The notes: generated by a model not told the origin, from the letters alone. 64,000 nt of DNA from Paraflavitalea pollutisoli (GCF_029360705.1 NZ_JARKMX010000001.1:806001-870000), one strand, 5' to 3'. Shown: positions 34,614 to 44,492, numbered from the stretch's first letter. Program-made: numbers and translations.

Positions 34614-37544
34614 ATGAAACCTTTTGTTTTATTCTTCGCAGCCCTGTTGAGTCTGGGCTCCCTGAATGCCCAGAATATTACGCTGATAGAGATAGCGGGG
34701 CGCGTAACCGACCAGGAAAAGCATGAGCCGCTTTCCGATGTCAGCATCCAGATCAAAGGTACGGTTCAAGGCACTGTAACCAACCGATCGGGTGAGTTTA
34801 CTTTACGCACCAAGACCAAACTTCCCTTTACGCTCATATTTTCTTCCGTTGGGTATAAGAACCAGGAGTTGGAAGTGACCAGCCTCGGTTCTAACCTGCA
34901 AGTGGCTTTGGCTACCCAAACCTATATCGGTACCGAAGTGGTGGTCACGGCTTCCCGTGTACCGGAAAGCATCCTCAAATCGCCGGTGGCGATCGATAAA
35001 CTCGACATTCGGGCGATCCGGCAAACAGCCGCGCCTAGTTTTTACGATGCCCTAGAGAATATCAAAGGAGTGCAAATGACGACCTCCAGCCTGACATTCA
35101 AGGTGCCCAATACGCGCGGGTTCAATATCCCCAACAACTTCCGTTTTATGCAATTGGTAGATGGGGTAGATATGCAGGCGGCTACACTGGGTGTACCGCT
35201 GGGCAATGCGATCGGGCCCACTGAGCTGGATATCCAAAGTGTGGAGATCACGCCGGGTGCAGCATCGGCACTCTATGGCATGAATGCCATCAATGGCATG
35301 GCCAACCTGATCACCAAAGACCCGTTTACTACCCAGGGACTGAGTTTTTATCAGAAGACGGGAGTGAACCATGTCGACAACAGAGACCACGATGCCGGTA
35401 TCCTGACCGAAAGCGCCTTTCGATATGCAAAAGCGTTCAACAACAAGTTTGCCTTTAAAGTAAACTTCAGTTACCTGCAAGGTATCGATTGGATCTCCGA
35501 TACCCGACTTGATCAAAACCCCAACAACAAGAACTCTGCAAACCCCGCCTTTCCGACCCTGAATGGCGCGAACAATGCAGCATTCGATGGCTGGAACAAA
35601 TACGGCGATGATGCCTTGCAATTGAGCAATACTGTATCCGTCACCGGACTTACTATCGACAACGTATCCGATCGAACACTCACGGTGGCTCGTACTGGCT
35701 ATTGGGAGAAAGATTTGGTAGACCCGAAAGTAGACAACCTCAAAGCCGATCTGGCATTGCATTACCGGCTCAACAGTAAAACCCTGCTGTCGTACACCTA
35801 CCGGATCGGTAAAATGGATGGTGTATTTCAACGTGGTAATAAAGTTAAACTGGATAATGTGGTGGTTCAAAACCATCACCTGGAGCTGAAAGGCGAGAAC
35901 TACAATATTAAAGCTTATGTAATTAGGGAGCGGACGGGCGATTCTTATAACGTAAAGCCGTTGGCAGACAATATGGATCTGTATACCGGGGGTAGTGGTA
36001 ACGCGTGGGGTGCCAAGTATAAAACGGCCTTGAACAATTACGCCGCGGCCAATGGGGGCAAGCTCACTTCAGCCAACCTGGCTGCCGCTACCGCTTATGC
36101 GCGGCAACAGGCAGATGCTGGCCGGGCCGAGCCTGGTACAGAAAGATTTGCCCGGGTAAAAGATTCCATCATCAGGATCAACAACTGGGATATCAAATCA
36201 ACGCTGATTCCCGATGCCCCAGCTACAGGTGGTGCTGCGCTGATCCAGAAAAGTAATGTTTACCACATCGAGGGTCAGTGGGACCTTACTAAATACACCA
36301 AGGTGCTGAACCTGCTGGTGGGTGCCGATGCGCGCGTGTACGAGCTGATCCCTGATGGTAATAATTTTGTAGATTTTAGCCGCCCGATCGATCAGCGTAA
36401 CCTGCCCGAAAAGGATGGAAGCTATGGTGACAATACCTATTACAAGAAGTTTGGCGGTTTTGCACAAGCCACCAAGACCTTTTTCAATGAGAAGCTGAAG
36501 ATCTTTGCTTCGCTTCGCCTGGATTACAATCCTGAATTTGATCCGAAGTTCACGCCCCGGTTGGCGGCAGTGTACACGCTCAATGAACGTCATAACCTGC
36601 GCGCTACCTTCCAGCAAGGATATCGATTCCCTGCATTGTTTGAGGCGCTCTCTTACGTTAACAACGGTCGTGTAAAGCGTGTGGGTATCCTGCCTGTTAT
36701 TAATGAAGGATTGGGTTTCCGTGAGAACAGTTATACGCAACCTTCTGTTGCAGCTTTCAATACGGCGGTAAAAGCAGCTGGTAATACCGACGCTGCCGCG
36801 CTTGCCAATCGCAACTTGCTGGAAGTCGCCAGTCTGCCCGACGGACGACCTGAAGGGATCAATTCTTTTGAAGTAGGGTATAAGAGCGTATTGCTGAACA
36901 ATAAACTCCTGATCGATATCGATGCCTATGCGAATGTGTATGATGGTTTTCTGGGGCAGGTGCAGGTATATGTGCCGAAAGGTGAAACAGTCGGTTCTGA
37001 CGCTGCTGTGATTGCCATGATCGACAGAAACCGTGATGCGACGAATCCAGGTAGTGGCAACGCCGGTAGCAAGGGTCAGGATCGCTATCGCGTGTATACC
37101 AATGCCAAGAACAAGTATACCACATATGGTTCTTCACTCGGCATTACCTATAACTTCATCCGCACCTTTACGATTTCGGGTAACCTGAACTACAATGATA
37201 TCAAGGGGAATGCTACACCTGACCTTTTTGTGACTGGCTTTAATACTCCCAGGTGGACCAGCAACCTGTCATTGGGCAACCGCGCCATTACCCCGAATAT
37301 CGGTTTCAATGTAACCTGGAGGTGGCAGGACGCGTTCTTGTGGGAAAGCCCGCTCGTGACTGGTCGTGTGGCTGCCTATCAGACAATCGATGCACAGGTA
37401 ACTTTCAGGCTTCCTGCTTTGCATAGCTCGATCAAAGCTGGCGGCACCGATCTGCTGAATCATCGTTACCTGCAATATGCAGGAGGTCCATCTCTCGGCG
37501 GCCTGTATTATGTGGCCATTACGGTAGACGGTTTGTTGAAATAA
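34614..37544 (+). CDS. TonB-dependent outer-membrane receptor, sulfur-regulated by context; ligand unknown
   Basis: A 976-aa protein with a signal peptide (MKPFVLFFAALLSLGSLNAQ). A carboxypeptidase-like domain follows (IAGRVTDQEKHEPLSDVSIQI), then a plug (VVVTASRVPESILKSPVAIDKLD, MQLVDGVDMQAATLG, VEITPGAASALYGMNAINGM) and a long barrel ending in a hydrophobic strand (YVAITVDGLLK). No SusD-like lipoprotein follows. The upstream cysteine leader, attenuator and two TCTA-N9-TAGA sites make a sulfur-containing ligand likely (for example cysteine or glutathione derivatives, sulfonates, sulfate esters or a thiol-metal chelate). That assignment rests on regulation, not on the protein itself. Confidence 0.9.
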   Translation: MKPFVLFFAALLSLGSLNAQNITLIEIAGRVTDQEKHEPLSDVSIQIKGTVQGTVTNRSGEFTLRTKTKLPFTLIFSSVGYKNQELEVTSLGSNLQVALATQTYIGTEVVVTASRVPESILKSPVAIDKLDIRAIRQTAAPSFYDALENIKGVQMTTSSLTFKVPNTRGFNIPNNFRFMQLVDGVDMQAATLGVPLGNAIGPTELDIQSVEITPGAASALYGMNAINGMANLITKDPFTTQGLSFYQKTGVNHVDNRDHDAGILTESAFRYAKAFNNKFAFKVNFSYLQGIDWISDTRLDQNPNNKNSANPAFPTLNGANNAAFDGWNKYGDDALQLSNTVSVTGLTIDNVSDRTLTVARTGYWEKDLVDPKVDNLKADLALHYRLNSKTLLSYTYRIGKMDGVFQRGNKVKLDNVVVQNHHLELKGENYNIKAYVIRERTGDSYNVKPLADNMDLYTGGSGNAWGAKYKTALNNYAAANGGKLTSANLAAATAYARQQADAGRAEPGTERFARVKDSIIRINNWDIKSTLIPDAPATGGAALIQKSNVYHIEGQWDLTKYTKVLNLLVGADARVYELIPDGNNFVDFSRPIDQRNLPEKDGSYGDNTYYKKFGGFAQATKTFFNEKLKIFASLRLDYNPEFDPKFTPRLAAVYTLNERHNLRATFQQGYRFPALFEALSYVNNGRVKRVGILPVINEGLGFRENSYTQPSVAAFNTAVKAAGNTDAAALANRNLLEVASLPDGRPEGINSFEVGYKSVLLNNKLLIDIDAYANVYDGFLGQVQVYVPKGETVGSDAAVIAMIDRNRDATNPGSGNAGSKGQDRYRVYTNAKNKYTTYGSSLGITYNFIRTFTISGNLNYNDIKGNATPDLFVTGFNTPRWTSNLSLGNRAITPNIGFNVTWRWQDAFLWESPLVTGRVAAYQTIDAQVTFRLPALHSSIKAGGTDLLNHRYLQYAGGPSLGGLYYVAITVDGLLK

Positions 37545-37561
37545 TTACTGATCAAATAAAA

Positions 37562-37601
37562 AAAAGTCCTTGCAGGGTTCAATACCGGTGCAAGGACTTT
37601 T
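37562..37601. terminator. Bidirectional terminator between the TonB receptor and metX
   Basis: AAAAGTCCTTGCA (37562-37574) pairs perfectly with TGCAAGGACTTTT (37589-37601), with A/T runs on both sides. It serves the convergent receptor and metX. Confidence 0.92.
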
Positions 37602-37621
37602 CGTTTATTAATACTAGTAAG

Positions 37622-38632
37622 CTAGTCGTTCAGCCAGTTTTGCAGGCATTGGGATATTTTAGCACCTTCTACAATGAATCCATCGTGGCCATAGGAGGAG
37701 TCGATCTCTACCAGGGTGGCATGGGGCAGGTGTGATTGCATATGCCGCTGCTCCTCGAGCGGGCACAGAATATCGCTGCTGATGCCGATGAGTAATGTCT
37801 TTTGCTGTATGCTCTGTAATACTGTTTCTGCATTACCACCGCGTCCACGTCCCAGGTGGTGTGTATCCATGGCTTTGGTGAGTGTCCAGTAGCTGAAGGC
37901 ATTGAACCTTTTTACCAGTTTATCACCCTGGTAATTGATATAGGAGGCTGCACGGTAGTCGTCGAGTTTCTCGCCGTCGGTATCCGTTTGCTGCTTGACC
38001 ATAATGCCGTAGTTGCGATAGGTAAGCATCCCTACAGCACGGGCTGCCTTCAGGCCTTTGCTACCTGCTTGGGGAGAAGATTCGGGCCAGGTGCTATCCG
38101 CTTCGATGGCCAGGCGTTGGGTAGCATGCACAGCGATGCCCCAGGCACTTTCGGTAGGAGAAGTAGCCAGCAGGAAGAGACGTTGGATGACTTCTTTTTC
38201 TGCCACGCACCATTCCAGAGCCTGGTAACCGCCCATGCTTCCGCCCATCAGCAGGTAAATGCTGTCGATGCCGAGGTGCTTACGCAGCAATATATGGGCC
38301 TGCACCATATCGCGTATGGTGATGAGGGGAAAATCGTGGTAATAGGGATGCCCTGTTTCCGGATTGACGCTGAGCGGTCCTGTGGAGCCGTAACAGGACC
38401 CGAGAATATTGGCGCAAACTATAAAATACTTTTCCGGGTTGACGGCATAGTCTGACCCCACAACGCCTTTCCACCAGTCGGCTACATCGGAATTGGCGGT
38501 AAGGGCATGGCAGATCCAGATTACCTTACTATCGGCCTGGAAAGTGCCGTAGGTGTGATAGGCAATGGTGATGCCTGGTAATGACTGGCCGCTTTCGAGC
38601 GGAAATCGTTGATGAAAATGGAAATACTTCAT
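37622..38632 (-). CDS. metX: Homoserine O-acetyltransferase
   Basis: A 336-aa alpha/beta hydrolase-fold transferase. The nucleophile elbow is LLMGGSMGGYQALEW. Other markers are CHALTANSDVADWW, NILGSCYGSTGP and ITIRDMV, and the catalytic Asp/His lie near SSDILCPLEEQ and SSYGHDGFIVE. It acetylates homoserine to give the acceptor for direct sulfhydrylation by the enzyme at 39.2 kb. It is divergent from the OsmC gene with a 69-bp shared upstream region. Confidence 0.93.
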   Translation of the reverse strand: MKYFHFHQRFPLESGQSLPGITIAYHTYGTFQADSKVIWICHALTANSDVADWWKGVVGSDYAVNPEKYFIVCANILGSCYGSTGPLSVNPETGHPYYHDFPLITIRDMVQAHILLRKHLGIDSIYLLMGGSMGGYQALEWCVAEKEVIQRLFLLATSPTESAWGIAVHATQRLAIEADSTWPESSPQAGSKGLKAARAVGMLTYRNYGIMVKQQTDTDGEKLDDYRAASYINYQGDKLVKRFNAFSYWTLTKAMDTHHLGRGRGGNAETVLQSIQQKTLLIGISSDILCPLEEQRHMQSHLPHATLVEIDSSYGHDGFIVEGAKISQCLQNWLND

Positions 38633-38679
38633 TCTACCGAATAGCTAATTCAGGGTGCAAAGTAAATGTCTGCATGAAT

Positions 38680-38687
38680 TACATTTG
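38680..38687 (+). promoter_or_regulatory. -7 element TACATTTG before the OsmC gene
   Basis: TACATTTG is an exact TAnnTTTG match that ends 14 bp before the OsmC start codon. It predicts a very short 5' leader. Confidence 0.5.
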
Positions 38688-38701
38688 CAAAAATCTTTGC
38701 C

Positions 38702-39142
38702 ATGATCAAAATTGAGTTAGAAAGGGTTGCAGGCGATTACGGATTTGCTGCGAAAGACGCTTACGGCCATGTTGTACATACGGACAGCAGCCCGGAATCG
38801 GGCGGTACCAACTTTGGCGTAAGACCTATGCAGTTGTTACTCATGGGGTTGGGAAGTTGCAGTGGGATCGATATCGTGTCAATTCTGAAGAAACAAAAAC
38901 AAACGATCGATAGCTTTACCATGAAGATCGAAGGACTGCGGGAACCCGGCAAAGAGCCTTCTATCTGGCAGGATATTACCATCGTTTTCGAGCTGGCCGG
39001 AAATATCGACCCTGAAAAGGCCCGTAAAGCCTGCCAGTTGTCTATGGACAAATACTGTTCCGTGGCCGAGACGCTTCGCCGCGCGGGGGGTAACCTGAAA
39101 TGGGAGGTAGTGGTCAACGCCGGTCAAACGACGGTTCAGTAG
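38702..39142 (+). CDS. OsmC/Ohr-family protein
   Basis: A 146-aa protein of OsmC fold. The two redox cysteines are in LLMGLGSCSGID and MDKYCSVAETL. OsmC/Ohr proteins reduce organic hydroperoxides with thiol cofactors; subgroups of unknown substrate exist. It lies between metX and the sulfhydrylase gene. Its thiol chemistry fits the sulfur neighbourhood. Confidence 0.9.
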   Translation: MIKIELERVAGDYGFAAKDAYGHVVHTDSSPESGGTNFGVRPMQLLLMGLGSCSGIDIVSILKKQKQTIDSFTMKIEGLREPGKEPSIWQDITIVFELAGNIDPEKARKACQLSMDKYCSVAETLRRAGGNLKWEVVVNAGQTTVQ

Positions 39143-39215
39143 TTACCTTTACATTTAATATCATTCCATTTAACTTCCAGGCAATGCTGCTTTGGAGCAA
39201 TTTGTAAATATCATC

Positions 39216-40388
39216 ATGTCACAACATCCCATTACAAAAGCAATACGTACGCAGACTGACAGAACGCCCGAAATGGAGCATTCTACCCCTTTATTTCTAA
39301 CAAGCAGTTTCTGTTTTGATACGGCGGAAGATATGCGCGCAGCTTTTGCTGATGAGACAGATGACAATATATACAGTCGTTTTACCAACCCTAATGTAAA
39401 GGAGTTTACAGATAAGATCTGTGCATTGGAAGGTGCCGAGGCTGGCTATGCTACTGCATCGGGCATGAGCGCCATCTTTGCTTCGTTTATGGCATTGATG
39501 AAAAAGGGCGATCACCTGTTGTCCTGCAACGCCATCTTTGGAAGCACGCACACCGTGGTAACGAAATTCCTGCCCAAATATGGCATCGAGTCATCGTACG
39601 TGAGTGCTGCAGCAGACGCAGCTACCTGGGAAGCTGCTATTCGTCCCAATACTAAAATGATCTATATCGAAACGCCTACCAATCCGGGCCTCGAGATCAT
39701 CGATCTGCAAATGGTATCGGCTATTGCAAAAAAGCACAATATCATCCTCAATGTCGACAACTGTTTCGCCACGCCAATCGGCCAAAGGCCGATCGATCTG
39801 GGAGCCGATATCGTCGTGCATTCTGCCACCAAATGGATCGATGGCCAGGGTAGGGTACTGGGCGGTGTGGTAGTAGGTCGTCCCGATCTGATCAAGGATA
39901 TTTACTTGTTTTGTCGCAGTACTGGACCTTCCTTGTCTGCATTCAACGCCTGGTTGTTGAGTAAGAGCCTGGAGACGTTGGATGTGCGCATGGAGCGTCA
40001 TGCCAACAATGCGCTCAAACTGGCGCAGGCTATCGAAGGCCATGCAAAAGTTTCCTGGACCAAGTACCCCTTTCTTGCCAGCCATCCGCAACATGGCATT
40101 GCTGTTAAGCAGATGAAAAATGGGGGTGGAATTGTGTGTTTTGAATTGAAGGGGGGCCTGGAGAGTGGCCGTAAATTCCTCGACAGCCTGCAGATGCTTT
40201 CCCTGACTGCAAACCTCGGTGATACCCGTAGCATTGCGTCGCATCCTGCCAGCACTACTCATGCCAAGCTTACAGAGGAGGAGCGCCTGGCGGTAAACAT
40301 TACCCCGGGACTGATCCGTATTTCTACCGGTCTTGAACATGCTGAAGACATCATCCAGGACATTCTGCAGGCCTTGGACAAAAGCTAA
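39216..40388 (+). CDS. metZ: O-acyl-homoserine sulfhydrylase (trans-sulfuration PLP enzyme, MetZ-like)
   Basis: A 390-aa enzyme of the Cys/Met-metabolism PLP family. The PLP lysine is in VVHSATKWIDGQGRVLGG, with a phosphate-binding ATASGMSAIFASFM loop, ETPTNPGLEIIDL and DNCFATPIGQRP. It ends in LTANLGDTRSIASHPASTTHAKL and ITPGLIRISTGLE. It joins sulfide to O-acetyl- or O-succinyl-homoserine to make homocysteine. With MetX nearby, the acetyl ester is the likely substrate. A TTG 24 bp upstream is in frame, but ATG 39216 gives the family N-terminus. Confidence 0.93.
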   Translation: MSQHPITKAIRTQTDRTPEMEHSTPLFLTSSFCFDTAEDMRAAFADETDDNIYSRFTNPNVKEFTDKICALEGAEAGYATASGMSAIFASFMALMKKGDHLLSCNAIFGSTHTVVTKFLPKYGIESSYVSAAADAATWEAAIRPNTKMIYIETPTNPGLEIIDLQMVSAIAKKHNIILNVDNCFATPIGQRPIDLGADIVVHSATKWIDGQGRVLGGVVVGRPDLIKDIYLFCRSTGPSLSAFNAWLLSKSLETLDVRMERHANNALKLAQAIEGHAKVSWTKYPFLASHPQHGIAVKQMKNGGGIVCFELKGGLESGRKFLDSLQMLSLTANLGDTRSIASHPASTTHAKLTEEERLAVNITPGLIRISTGLEHAEDIIQDILQALDKS

Positions 40389-40430
40389 ATTGCCGGTGTA
40401 AATAGTGTACCTTAATTACAAACGGGGAGT

Positions 40431-41255
40431 ATGAAAAAGGCCTACCTGGCAGATGTGATCAAGAAGCATGGCCGCCGAATACGGCGCTATGGGAAACAGC
40501 TGCCTGGTAGCTTTGATCCGGAAATGGTGCACGACCTGCGGGTAGAGTATAAAAAGCTTCGGGCGTTTATCCGCTTGCTGCAGGAAGGCAAAAAAGGGAA
40601 GGATCTGGACATGCCTGCCGATATCAAGAATATGTACCATGCCGCGGGCCGGGTGCGTGATCTGCAACTCTTCGTGCCGCAAGTGGCAGACAGGGAAGCC
40701 TTGAACGGTATCGTGTTGGGGGAATATAGCGCTTACCTGCAGCAACGATTGTTTCGGGCGAAAGAGTCACTGGTCAGGGTGATCGAGCACATGCATGCCG
40801 GCAAAGGTGTTGAACAGCTGACGAGGGCACTACCTGCCTCGTTGGATGATAAGGTCATCCGCCGGTTCATTCATCGCAAGATCGCTTCGGTGCATGTGAT
40901 CCTGCTGGCGTTGGAACAAGATCGGGAGCTACATTCGATCCGAAAACAATTAAAAGATATACTCCTCAATATCCGGTTGTTTGACAGTGACTGGGGTATC
41001 AGCTTTCCCGTCACAGCCTGGCGCAGCGAAAAGAAACTGACCGACGTGGCTGCATTGTTGGGTGACTACAATGATCGCTGCCGTGCGCTTTCATTTCTTT
41101 CCGAAAGCATGATCTATACACTGCCCGATGTGGAGAAGGATCTGTTGCGTGCCTGGCGGGCAGATCTGTCCTTTGAAAAAGGAGTCATCAGGCAACAGGT
41201 CGGGGAACAACTCTCACAACTACAACTTGTCGCCAATTTTGAAAGGCAACTATAA
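40431..41255 (+). CDS. CHAD-domain protein
   Basis: A 274-aa, basic, all-helical CHAD protein. Conserved residues are visible in PEMVHDLRVEYKKLRAFIRLL and YHAAGRVRDLQLF, and again in AALLGDYNDRCRALSFL. CHAD domains bind inorganic polyphosphate through their histidines and basic residues. No CYTH partner domain is attached. Confidence 0.9.
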   Translation: MKKAYLADVIKKHGRRIRRYGKQLPGSFDPEMVHDLRVEYKKLRAFIRLLQEGKKGKDLDMPADIKNMYHAAGRVRDLQLFVPQVADREALNGIVLGEYSAYLQQRLFRAKESLVRVIEHMHAGKGVEQLTRALPASLDDKVIRRFIHRKIASVHVILLALEQDRELHSIRKQLKDILLNIRLFDSDWGISFPVTAWRSEKKLTDVAALLGDYNDRCRALSFLSESMIYTLPDVEKDLLRAWRADLSFEKGVIRQQVGEQLSQLQLVANFERQL

Positions 41256-41292
41256 TGCAGCAGGCCCCGGAACTTCCGGGGCCTGCTGCATT
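41254..41292. terminator. Strong bidirectional terminator
   Basis: A perfect 17-bp inverted repeat (41254-41270 with 41276-41292) rich in GGCCCCGG/CCGGGGCC lies between the convergent CHAD and murF genes. It starts at the CHAD stop codon. Confidence 0.88.
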
Positions 41293-41315
41293 ATGCGATA
41301 TACTCTATTACCTGA

Positions 41316-42590
41316 TTATGCCAGTACTTTCTCCATCTGCATACTGCGTGAGCCTTTGATCAGTAAAAAACTATTGTGCAGGTTTTGTGACTTAAACCAG
41401 TCTGCTGCTTCCTGCGCATTCTCTTTGCGGATAAAGGGGTGTTCGATCTTCATGAAGTCTCCACCTACTAGTATGACCGCATCCCATTGGTGACGTTTGA
41501 TGAGGTCCACCAACTGCCGATGCTCTTCGATACTTTCGGGACCGAGTTCGGCCATGGCCCCCAGCATCAGTATTTTATGGTCGGCCTTGATGCCGGCAAA
41601 GTTTTCAATGGCCGCTTTCATGCTGCTTGGGTTGGCATTGTAGGCATCCAGGATGATCTTGTTGTCTCCTTTTTCTATCAGCTGTGAACGGCTATTGGAC
41701 GGTGTGTAGCTTTCGATGGCTTGCCGGATATTGGTGTCGCTAACTTTAAAGTGTCTGCCTACTGTGGCCGCCACCAATACATTGGGCAGGTTGTAAGCGC
41801 CGACCAACTGCGTCTGGATGGATAAAGGCGTACCCGCCGTGATCGCAACGGACAGAAAGGGCTCGCTTTGCAATAGTTCGCCAGTGACGTCGGCATTGGA
41901 AGTTCCATATTTAATGATATGAGAAATCCCCTCACTCATCTTATGAAGGTAGTCGTAGTCCCACATGACGAAGGCGGTTCCGTTGTGTGCGCGCAGGTAG
42001 TCGAAGAGTTCACCTTTTCCTTTGCGTACACCTTCTACGCCCCCAAATCCTTCCAGGTGTGCTTTGCCGGCATTGGTAATGATGCCATGGGTCGGCAATG
42101 TATACGCACAGTATGAGGCAATCTCTTGTTGGTGGTTGGCGCCCATTTCGATGACCGCCATTTCTGCATCTTCCTTCACACGCAGAATGGTCAGGGGAAC
42201 GCCAATATGGTTGTTCAGGTTGCCCTGGGTTGTATAGGTTTTATAGGTAGTCGACAGTACCGTACTGACCAGTTCTTTGGTTGTCGTTTTACCATTGCTA
42301 CCGGTGATAGCGATGAAAGGTATCCTGAACTGTTGCCGGTGGTATTTGGCCAGTTGCTGAAGTGTGTCCAGTACATCAGCCACGAGAATGATCCGGTCAT
42401 TGGGAGTAGTAGGAGCCTCGTCAACGACAGCGTAGGCTGCGCCGGCGGCGAGTGCTTTTTCGGCAAATTGATTGGCATTGAAGTTGGGTCCTTTCAAGGC
42501 AAAAAACAGGTCGCCTGCTTTCAGGCTACGTGTATCGGTTTGAACTGAGGGGTATTGTTTGAATATGCTATAGAGTTGTTCGATCGTCAT
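41316..42590 (-). CDS. murF: UDP-N-acetylmuramoyl-tripeptide--D-alanyl-D-alanine ligase
   Basis: A 424-aa Mur ligase. The ATP loop is AITGSNGKTTTKELV. Also seen are TQGNLNNHIGVPLTIL, EMGANHQQEI, ITNAGKAHLEGFG and LDAYNANPSSMKAAI. It adds D-Ala-D-Ala to the UDP-MurNAc-tripeptide in the cytoplasm, the last step of the peptidoglycan monomer. The frame extends 30 codons upstream, but MTIEQLYSIF at 42590 is the family-like start. Confidence 0.95.
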   Translation of the reverse strand: MTIEQLYSIFKQYPSVQTDTRSLKAGDLFFALKGPNFNANQFAEKALAAGAAYAVVDEAPTTPNDRIILVADVLDTLQQLAKYHRQQFRIPFIAITGSNGKTTTKELVSTVLSTTYKTYTTQGNLNNHIGVPLTILRVKEDAEMAVIEMGANHQQEIASYCAYTLPTHGIITNAGKAHLEGFGGVEGVRKGKGELFDYLRAHNGTAFVMWDYDYLHKMSEGISHIIKYGTSNADVTGELLQSEPFLSVAITAGTPLSIQTQLVGAYNLPNVLVAATVGRHFKVSDTNIRQAIESYTPSNSRSQLIEKGDNKIILDAYNANPSSMKAAIENFAGIKADHKILMLGAMAELGPESIEEHRQLVDLIKRHQWDAVILVGGDFMKIEHPFIRKENAQEAADWFKSQNLHNSFLLIKGSRSMQMEKVLA

Positions 42591-42672
42591 ATGACAAATA
42601 TAATAAAACCGGAAGGTCTTGTTGGGAGATCGGTTGAAAGATTCGGATACGGGAGGATATAGCAGGGGCAAA

Positions 42673-42703
42673 AAAAACATCCCGCTGTTGACGGGATGTT
42701 TTT
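42673..42703 (-). terminator. Terminator after gldJ
   Basis: AAAAACATCCCG (42673-42684) pairs perfectly with CGGGATGTTTTT (42692-42703). On the minus strand this gives a stem and T-run after the gldJ-like gene. Confidence 0.9.
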
Positions 42704-42726
42704 CAGTATGATGGAAAACGCGTTGA

Positions 42727-44328
42727 TTAACGTTTTCTGGTATTTTGTCTTCTTTGTGGGTAGTCGATACCGGTCTTGCGGCCGTTACCTTCAGGGCTTC
42801 CTACGCGGTCCATAGCGCAACGGAAACCAACGGTGCTGCTACCCTGATCTTCTTCCAGGAAGCGGCGTGTACCGGGCGACAGATAGTAAGGACGATCGTT
42901 CCAGCTACCACCTTTGATCACACGCGACTTGTCGCTGATGAGGGTAGTAAAGCCATAACCACGACCACCATTCTTCAGGTTCTCTGCCACATCGGTAGTA
43001 CCATAGGTTACACCGCTTACCAGAGAGTCACCATCCAGATAGTTGATTACATTAGCCTTTTGGTAGTTACGACGGTTCTTGCTTTCTTCGTCGGTTGCGT
43101 ATACTCTCTTCACACGACCCAGGCTGTCTTTTTCAAATTCGCCATCGGCGTTCTTGAAATCGTTCTGGAAGTAGTTACCGCGGAAAGGAGCTACGTCATC
43201 CTGGTCAACAGAAGACAGCGGGCGGTAAACGTCTTCCACCCACTCGTTTACGTTGCCAGACATATTATACAAACCAAAAGCGTTCGGGAAGAAAGAGTTA
43301 ACAGGCGCCGTGTATACCGCACGGTCGTTCAGACCACCGGCAACACCCATGTTATCACCATTACCACGTTTGAAGTTGGCGAGGAAGGTACCTTGCCAGC
43401 TACCGCGGCGGTTATCACGCAGGCCGTTTACATTCTGGCTCCAGGTGTATACCTGTTTGTTGGTGATCAACTCTTCACCACGTTTGCCTTCTTTTTTGCT
43501 GGGTGAAGGGTTTTGACCTACCAGGCCGAGGGCTGCATATTCCCACTCTGCTTCTGTGGGCAGACGATAAGAAGGCAGCAGGATACCATCTTCAAAGGTT
43601 ACAGTAGTACGAGGGGTACCGTTGGGGTTTTTCAGCGGGTTCTTTTTAGAACGTACCTGATTGCCCGGTGTTGGTGTGGTAAGACCCAGCAAATACGCTT
43701 TCGTATTGAAGGACTCGCCGCCCTGACCTTGAATATTCTTGAAGCTGTTCTTGTTGACAAATCCTTTGTCCATCAGGGCTTTTTCGTTTACCCGGTCTGA
43801 ACGCCAAAGACAGAAATCGTGTGCTTGTCTCCAGGTAACACCTACCACGGGGTAGTAGTTATAAGAAGGGTGACGGAAGTAGTACTCCACCATAGGTTCG
43901 TTGTAACCCAGCTCACTACGCCATACCAGCGTATCGGGGAGGGCGCCTTCACGAACGGCTTTGTACTCGTCTGCGTCGAACACGTTGTTGATCCAGTACA
44001 AATATTCACGATAGTGAATATTGGCTACTTCGCTACGGTCAATGTAAAAAGAGTTGACGGTTTTACGACTAGGGATATTGTTCCAGTCGGACATTACATC
44101 CTCTTCTACAGCGCCCATCTGGAAGGTACCACCCTGCACAAACACGAGGCCGGGACCGGTGCGTTGTTCCTTTTCGCGGGATACCTGATAGCCGCCCATG
44201 TTCTTATCATTATAATTCCAACCGGTGACGTCAGATTTCTCCTGCTTTTTGCCAAAGAGGCCCCCGTTTTTGCAGGAAGACACCGCCGCAGTACAGGAGA
44301 GCAGGATAAATAGGTTTTTCAGATTCAT
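42727..44328 (-). CDS. gldJ: GldJ-like gliding/T9SS lipoprotein (SUMF1 fold)
   Basis: A 533-aa lipoprotein (signal ending in AAVSSC). It has an FGE/SUMF1-type fold: FVQGGTFQMGAVEED, IDRSEVANIHYREYLYW, YRLPTEAEWEYAALGL, MSGNVNEWVEDVY and VIKGGSWNDRPYYLSPGTRR. The FGE active-site cysteine pair is missing (SWNDRPYYL replaces the LCxxxxC segment), so it is structural, as in GldJ/GldK. Length and the two long insertions favour GldJ over GldK. GldJ is needed to stabilise GldK and the T9SS in Flavobacterium. It is divergent from porU. Confidence 0.88.
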   Translation of the reverse strand: MNLKNLFILLSCTAAVSSCKNGGLFGKKQEKSDVTGWNYNDKNMGGYQVSREKEQRTGPGLVFVQGGTFQMGAVEEDVMSDWNNIPSRKTVNSFYIDRSEVANIHYREYLYWINNVFDADEYKAVREGALPDTLVWRSELGYNEPMVEYYFRHPSYNYYPVVGVTWRQAHDFCLWRSDRVNEKALMDKGFVNKNSFKNIQGQGGESFNTKAYLLGLTTPTPGNQVRSKKNPLKNPNGTPRTTVTFEDGILLPSYRLPTEAEWEYAALGLVGQNPSPSKKEGKRGEELITNKQVYTWSQNVNGLRDNRRGSWQGTFLANFKRGNGDNMGVAGGLNDRAVYTAPVNSFFPNAFGLYNMSGNVNEWVEDVYRPLSSVDQDDVAPFRGNYFQNDFKNADGEFEKDSLGRVKRVYATDEESKNRRNYQKANVINYLDGDSLVSGVTYGTTDVAENLKNGGRGYGFTTLISDKSRVIKGGSWNDRPYYLSPGTRRFLEEDQGSSTVGFRCAMDRVGSPEGNGRKTGIDYPQRRQNTRKR

Positions 44329-44492
44329 TTTGATAACTTTTGCCTTTGGTTCAATTAAGTTAAACGTGCTTTAAAAGCAAATATTGTACAGTTTTTCGGG
44401 CCGTTTATCCACAGGGTTGACACAGAGGCGAATATAGTCACTTTCAGGTAACCAAGCTTTTTCGCCGAACACTTATTCCCTTTAAAATGAGC

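Noticed and set aside
38633-38649. TCTACC-N5-GCTAAT next to the metX start as a fifth TCTA-N9-TAGA site
   Set aside because: Only the left arm matches; the right arm reads TAAT instead of TAGA. It is too weak to count without conservation data.
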